A stretch of 9,320 nt of DNA, taken from contig JACMLS010000573.1 of NCBI GenBank assembly GCA_014379485.1, forward strand, positions 1-9,320, written 5' to 3'. Source of the DNA: Bacteroidia bacterium (GTDB lineage Bacteria > Bacteroidota > Bacteroidia > B-17B0 > Aurantibacillaceae). Under the pieces are notes generated by a model. That model did no database searches and was not told the DNA's origin. It saw only the letters and a program-made list of their open reading frames with translations. This document shows positions 6,361-9,320 of this stretch, piece by piece. How positions within the stretch are numbered: the first letter of the stretch is position 1; the number at the start of each line of letters is the position of its first letter. Both the position numbers and the translations under genes were made by a program.

Positions 6361-7482
6361 ATGACAGAGGCAGAGGTAAAAACAACCATTGAGGAGGTAA
6401 AAGAAATCATTAAAAAGACATTTCCCGACACAGAAACCCTTTTAGCGTATGCACAACCGTTTTTTGAGCCGATATATCCCGAGTATGAAAAATATCTAAG
6501 CGCACTTAAAAAAATCGGCATAGAAAATGTCGAAACAATTACCCAGTACATAATCGGTTCCCCCAGGGAAAGTGCTTTAAAAAAACTTGATCCGATCCTT
6601 GAAACGATTTTCTTAAGCGTTCTTGAAATTACAAATTCCGATTTGGCAGTAGAAAATATTATCAGGAAAGCGGAAGAAAAACGTTCACTTCCGGTCGTGA
6701 TCCCTTTTCTATCGGATATTATTAAAGATATACGGTTGGATGATGATGAAAAGTGGAAGGAACTAAATGAAAAAGTAGGTGCATTGCCTGAACAGGAGCG
6801 TGTAATCATAAAATATTTTAATTTACTTCTCCTGAAATTGTACCTCCGTTATGCCTTTCTGGATTCAGCCTATTTTGAAATCATTCCTAAAACCATTTCT
6901 AAACAATTGTTATTGAACTATTTTAATGGCATGAACAATTTATATGACAAAGAGGTGGTTCCCGCACACTTAATAAGTTATCTGAACGATATTGAAATCC
7001 CTGATGAAGGAATGCTATTTGTCGAATTTTTAGAACCTTCTGAAACGGTAGAGCCTGCTAAAATCCCCCAAATTATTTCCGAAAACCCCTTGTTTCATCA
7101 GCAGGCGAAAATTTTTCTGGAATTAAAAAAACATTTCAATGGTGGGCAGCACTCAGCGCTAAAAAACATCCTTAACGGAAAAAACAGTTCGGAAAAATTG
7201 TTATTCTTAGGCAAAGCCAACCAGCTCGCCGATACATTCAAAAAGTTGTACGAGGAGCAATTTGTCACAGGCTGCAACAAAGCAGAATTAATAAAGTGGA
7301 TCTTAAACAATTTTCAATACAAGAGTAAAACTAAAGCCCTGGATTCTACAGAAAAATATTTGCACGATATCATATCAACCGAAACAAAGTTCTGCAAAAA
7401 TCCGATCATAAAATTTTTACCCCCTGGTGCTGACGGAAAAAAAGTACTCGCATCCACTTCAATAAAATCCCGTCAGAAATAA
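6361..7482 (+). CDS. Hypothetical island protein, largely helical, 373 residues
   Basis: I do not recognise the family. The protein is soluble, with no signal peptide or membrane segment, and appears mostly alpha-helical and rich in Lys/Glu. The N-terminus (MTEAEVKTTIEEVKEIIKK) suggests an amphipathic helix. The middle (about 140-200) is hydrophobic-helical (VIIKYFNLLLLKLYLRYAF). The C-terminal 75 residues (about 290-365) look like a separate small module: FKKLYEEQFVTGCNKAELIKW, a Lys-rich linker, YLHDIISTETKFCKNP. In arrangement this recalls the C-terminal part of RteC-like regulators of Bacteroidota conjugative elements, but the resemblance is too slight to claim homology. Its place between integrase and excisionase-like gene suggests a role in element biology (excision control) or a cargo gene. 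It probably has its own promoter, as a terminator precedes it and 142 nt of non-coding DNA follows. Confidence 0.7.
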   Translation: MTEAEVKTTIEEVKEIIKKTFPDTETLLAYAQPFFEPIYPEYEKYLSALKKIGIENVETITQYIIGSPRESALKKLDPILETIFLSVLEITNSDLAVENIIRKAEEKRSLPVVIPFLSDIIKDIRLDDDEKWKELNEKVGALPEQERVIIKYFNLLLLKLYLRYAFLDSAYFEIIPKTISKQLLLNYFNGMNNLYDKEVVPAHLISYLNDIEIPDEGMLFVEFLEPSETVEPAKIPQIISENPLFHQQAKIFLELKKHFNGGQHSALKNILNGKNSSEKLLFLGKANQLADTFKKLYEEQFVTGCNKAELIKWILNNFQYKSKTKALDSTEKYLHDIISTETKFCKNPIIKFLPPGADGKKVLASTSIKSRQK

Positions 7483-7526
7483 ATTCTGGAAAGCCTCCAT
7501 CCTTAATCAAAAAAGAATAAAAGTGA

Positions 7527-7567
7527 GGGGCTTATTGTCGCGCCCTTAAAAACCTCTTGTAAGCCCC
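7527..7567. repeat. Inverted repeat GGGGCTTA / TAAGCCCC upstream of the HTH gene
   Basis: Perfect 8-bp arms at 7527-7534 and 7560-7567 enclose 25 nt. It lies 44 nt after the stop of the 373-residue protein gene and 57 nt before the next start. No T-run follows, so it is a poor terminator. It may be an operator or a structured leader. Confidence 0.45.
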
Positions 7568-7575
7568 CAACAGGT

Positions 7576-7585
7576 TGGTATACCA
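7576..7585. promoter_or_regulatory. Palindrome TGGTATACCA, candidate operator of the HTH gene
   Basis: This is a perfect 10-bp palindrome 39 nt before the ATG at 7625, at the expected promoter position. Its size and symmetry suit a dimeric DNA-binding protein, possibly the product of the adjacent gene regulating itself. No strong -7 box was found nearby, only the partial match TATTTTAA at 7595. Confidence 0.35.
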
Positions 7586-7624
7586 TTGCATCATTATTTT
7601 AATGTAATCTAAAACCAATCAAAA

Positions 7625-7954
7625 ATGAGCTACGAAGAAAAACCAATGTTTGCCCTGACAGTAAGGGAATTTAAGGACACGTTCAAAGGCGTGATCAGGG
7701 AAGTGCTGAGCGAAGACCAACCGGAAAACAAGAGCGCGAAACAAAGTGAAGTAAAACAGGATGAGCATTTCACCATAGCCGGACTATGTAAGTTTCTCGA
7801 CTGCTCCAAAGTGAGCATTCATAAATACAAACAAAAAGGTTTGCCCTTTTACCGGATCGGAAAAAAACTCCTGTTTCAAAAATCCGAAGTGCTGGAATTC
7901 ATGCGAAACTTTGGTTTCAGGAAGAAGATCGTATCAGGACAGCAAAGTTCTTAG
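7625..7954 (+). CDS. HTH_17 (excisionase/MerR-like) DNA-binding protein
   Basis: This 109-residue protein has a C-terminal helix-turn-helix of the HTH_17 type (about 49-93): FTIAGLCKFLDCSKVSIHKYKQKGLPFYRIGKKLLFQKSEV in outline, with the recognition helix around SKVSIHKYKQKG and the wing around RIGKKLLF. Residues 10-30 (ALTVREFKDTFKGVIREVLSE) form a short helix as in many Bacteroidota island proteins, followed by a polar linker. Such small proteins act as excisionases (recombination directionality factors) or as transcription regulators of mobile elements. The position between an integrase and a RepA-like ATPase fits either. The ATG at 7625 is preferred over M8 because it gives the full conserved N-terminus, although no Shine-Dalgarno sequence is visible. 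The domain is certain; the choice of role is not. Confidence 0.85.
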   Translation: MSYEEKPMFALTVREFKDTFKGVIREVLSEDQPENKSAKQSEVKQDEHFTIAGLCKFLDCSKVSIHKYKQKGLPFYRIGKKLLFQKSEVLEFMRNFGFRKKIVSGQQSS

Positions 7955-8008
7955 AATTTCATTCCAACCTGCAAACACAGGATCAAAGCAAACCAATCAT
8001 TTAATAAC

Positions 8009-8040
8009 AGCAGGCCGCTGGTTCATGCGGCCTGCTTTAA
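8009..8040 (+). terminator. Strong GC hairpin between the HTH gene and the ATPase gene (terminator or leader attenuator)
   Basis: The arms AGCAGGCCGC (8009-8018) and GCGGCCTGCT (8027-8036) are a perfect 10-bp match with an 8-nt loop, much more GC-rich than the surroundings. It is followed only by TTTAATC, a short T-run. It ends 13 nt before the ATPase start codon, so it either terminates the HTH transcript partially or controls translation of the ATPase. Confidence 0.6.
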
Positions 8041-8049
8041 TCAAGCCAC

Positions 8050-9102
8050 ATGGAAATCAATCCACAATTTGAATTAGGAAAATACGGTATTGGCGCAGAA
8101 GATATTATTACAGAGGCCGGTCAACTGTTGATGCAGAGTCAGCGAGATGCAGAATACAAAGGACTGTTTGTAGTTAAAACCGCAAAACGTTGGATAGACC
8201 AGGCAAAGACCAGGCCCATTCCGAAAATGCTCTTTGGAGAATTTTGGTTTGAAGAAGAAGTTTGCATACTCTTTGCCGATACCAACCTGGGTAAATCCAT
8301 TCTTGCAGTTCAAATCGCAGACAGCATCAGCAAAGGTCAGCCATTAAAAGGCTTTGAGCTGGAAGCAGCAAAGCAGCCCGTTCTGTATTTTGATTTCGAA
8401 CTTTCTGATAAACAATTTGAAAACCGTTACTCTCGTGAATTTAAGGATCACTATCCTTTTGATGAAAATTTTATACGGGTGGAAATAAATCCGGAAGCCA
8501 TTATTCCCGAACATCAGAGCTTTGAAGACTATCTGAATTATTCAATGGAGCTGAGTATTAAAGAAACAGGAGCAAAAATATTAATTATCGATAATCTCAC
8601 CTACCTGAAAAATGAAACGGAAAAGGCAAGAGATGCCCTGCCACTGATGAAACATTTAAAAGCACTGAAGAAAAAGTATGGACTCTCCATTCTTGCGCTG
8701 GCCCATACTCCCAAACGCGATCTGACAAAAGTCATTACAAGAAACGATCTGCAGGGGAGCAAAATGCTTATCAATTTCTGCGACAGCTCTTTTTCTATTG
8801 GTGAAAGCGGCAGCGATAAAAGCATTCGTTATCTGAAACAAATCAAGTCAAGAAACACCGAGATAATTTATGATACCGAGAATGTATGTGTCTGCCACAT
8901 TCAAAAGCCCGAAAACTTTCTCGGCTTTGAACTGCTCAACAACGGAAGTGAACGGGAACATTTAAAACCGATGACCAAAGAAGACAAAGAAAGCATTATA
9001 GTACGCGCAAAAGAATTAAGCAGTCAGGGAAGCAGCCAGCGGCAGATAGCCTTCGAATTAAGTATCTCCCTTGGCGCAGTAAATAAGTATCTCAAACAAT
9101 AA
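8050..9102 (+). CDS. RepA-like RecA-fold ATPase (AAA_25 type) with C-terminal helix-turn-helix
   Basis: The 350-residue protein is a P-loop ATPase of the group that includes plasmid RepA helicases and many island-borne AAA_25 proteins. Visible motifs are Walker A ADTNLGKS (76-83, with K82 and S83 but Ala in place of the first Gly), the acidic residue E117 in YFDFELSD, Walker B ILIIDN (177-182) and the sensor-like LALAHTPKRD (215-224, H219). GSKMLINFCDSSFSIG (236-251) is typical of this family. Residues about 313-350 form a separate DNA-binding unit: a helix (IIVRAKELSSQG) followed by SQRQIAFELSISLGAVNKYL, a resolvase/homeodomain-type HTH. It could load or drive replication proteins, or act as an initiator, for the excised island. 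The iteron-like array begins directly after its stop codon. In NBU-type elements a primase and mobilization genes follow such a gene; they would lie outside this window. Confidence 0.85.
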   Translation: MEINPQFELGKYGIGAEDIITEAGQLLMQSQRDAEYKGLFVVKTAKRWIDQAKTRPIPKMLFGEFWFEEEVCILFADTNLGKSILAVQIADSISKGQPLKGFELEAAKQPVLYFDFELSDKQFENRYSREFKDHYPFDENFIRVEINPEAIIPEHQSFEDYLNYSMELSIKETGAKILIIDNLTYLKNETEKARDALPLMKHLKALKKKYGLSILALAHTPKRDLTKVITRNDLQGSKMLINFCDSSFSIGESGSDKSIRYLKQIKSRNTEIIYDTENVCVCHIQKPENFLGFELLNNGSEREHLKPMTKEDKESIIVRAKELSSQGSSQRQIAFELSISLGAVNKYLKQ

Positions 9103-9105
9103 AGC

Positions 9106-9247
9106 GTTCACGCTGTTCACGCGTTCAGTGTGTGAACATCATGAACACTTTGAACACCGTGAACGGTATGAACATCATGAACACTTTGAACACCGTGAAC
9201 GGTATGAACATCGTGAACGCTTTGAACACCGTGAACGCTCGTGAACA
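9106..9247. repeat. Iteron-like array of TGAAC/GTTCA boxes, 9-bp period
   Basis: Three inverted boxes (GTTCA at 9106, 9115, 9123) are followed by thirteen direct boxes (TGAAC at 9133, 9142, 9151, 9160, 9169, 9178, 9187, 9196, 9205, 9214, 9223, 9232, 9242). Spacing is exactly 9 bp through the twelve boxes from 9133 to 9232, then 10. The four bases after each box cycle through ATCA, ACTT, ACCG, GGTA, giving a 36-bp higher-order unit: 9133-9168 and 9169-9204 are identical, and 9205-9240 is a diverged third copy. The first inverted box starts 4 nt after the ATPase stop codon. Dense short repeats next to a RepA-like gene are typical of iteron origins, but function here is inferred. Confidence 0.9.
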
Positions 9248-9319
9248 CCAAAATGCTTTTAAAAAATGAAAACAAGTCAAGATCAAGTCAATAAAAAAAA
9301 TGTTCACGAGCGTTCACGG
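9229..9319. repeat. Perfect 19-bp inverted repeat made of iteron boxes, bounding an AT-rich spacer
   Basis: The segment 9229-9247 (CCGTGAACGCTCGTGAACA) is the exact reverse complement of 9301-9319. Each arm holds two TGAAC boxes 10 bp apart, and 53 nt lie between the arms. The right arm starts a new inverted cluster that reaches the window edge and may continue. Confidence 0.9.
9248..9300. other. AT-rich spacer inside the repeat region (candidate DNA-unwinding element)
   Basis: This spacer is strongly A-rich on the plus strand, with runs such as TTTTAAAAAA and AAAAAAAA at its right end. It contains CAAGTCAA twice (9273-9280 and 9284-9291), 11 bp apart. An AT-rich segment beside iterons is the usual place of strand opening in replication origins. 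There is no gene in it, and its role is inferred from position. Confidence 0.45.
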
Positions 9320-9320
9320 C

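Noticed and set aside
6330..6809. 159-codon minus-strand frame, Ser/Phe-rich
   Set aside because: It is the shadow of the 373-residue protein gene; its low-complexity Ser/Phe composition is typical of the antisense of Lys/Glu-rich coding sequence.
9132..9269. Open frame across the repeat array encoding Asn at every third residue (VNIMNTLNTVNG pattern, 45 codons from a GTG)
   Set aside because: A 9-bp period always keeps three codons in phase, so the open frame follows from the repeat itself. It has no start signal, and both strands show similar repeat frames (a Phe-rich one on the minus strand).
9106..9320. CRISPR array
   Set aside because: Repeats are 5-9 bp with no unique spacers of 25-40 bp, and no cas gene is present; the 36-bp unit is contiguous, without spacers.

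Overview
The window looks like a piece of a Bacteroidota (Flavobacteriia/Sphingobacteriia-like) chromosome. The DNA is AT-rich, Shine-Dalgarno sequences are weak or absent, and two start regions carry the Bacteroidota -7 promoter box TAnnTTTG. Several proteins are of types common in that phylum: a 7TM signalling protein with a periplasmic beta-domain, a Bacteroidota-type tyrosine integrase, and a one-domain HTH excisionase-like protein. No genus can be named from this alone.

Left part (1-4521), all on the minus strand and probably host backbone. In transcription order it holds a lipoprotein of unknown function, a membrane-anchored GH25 lysozyme-like muramidase, a secreted CAP-superfamily protein with one good and one degenerate CAP domain, and a RimJ/RimL-like GNAT acetyltransferase. 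The first two are 2 nt apart and the others about 32 nt apart, which suggests one operon for cell-envelope or secreted functions. A perfect -7 box sits just upstream of the lipoprotein gene. After a 77-nt gap comes the 5' part of a large 7TM sensor-like gene that runs off the left edge.

Junction (4522-4898). This is a gene-free, divergent stretch with several inverted repeats, followed by the integrase promoter. It probably contains the left end (attachment site) of an integrated element, but the exact boundary cannot be seen because the other end lies outside the window.

Right part (4899-9320), all on the plus strand. This is the left arm of a mobile or mobilizable genomic island: tyrosine integrase, unrecognised 373-residue protein, HTH_17 excisionase-like protein, and RecA-fold (AAA_25/RepA-like) ATPase with a C-terminal helix-turn-helix. 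The order resembles Bacteroidota mobilizable elements of the NBU type, in which a primase and mobilization genes usually follow; neither is inside this window.

The most striking feature is at 9103-9320, directly after the ATPase stop codon. It is an iteron-like array of 18 copies of TGAAC/GTTCA, mostly at a strict 9-bp period, built from a 36-bp higher-order unit. The array is followed by an AT-rich spacer bounded by a perfect 19-bp inverted repeat. It looks like a replication origin or an initiator/partition binding site for the excised form of the island, with the neighbouring ATPase-HTH protein as the obvious candidate binder. That function is inferred.
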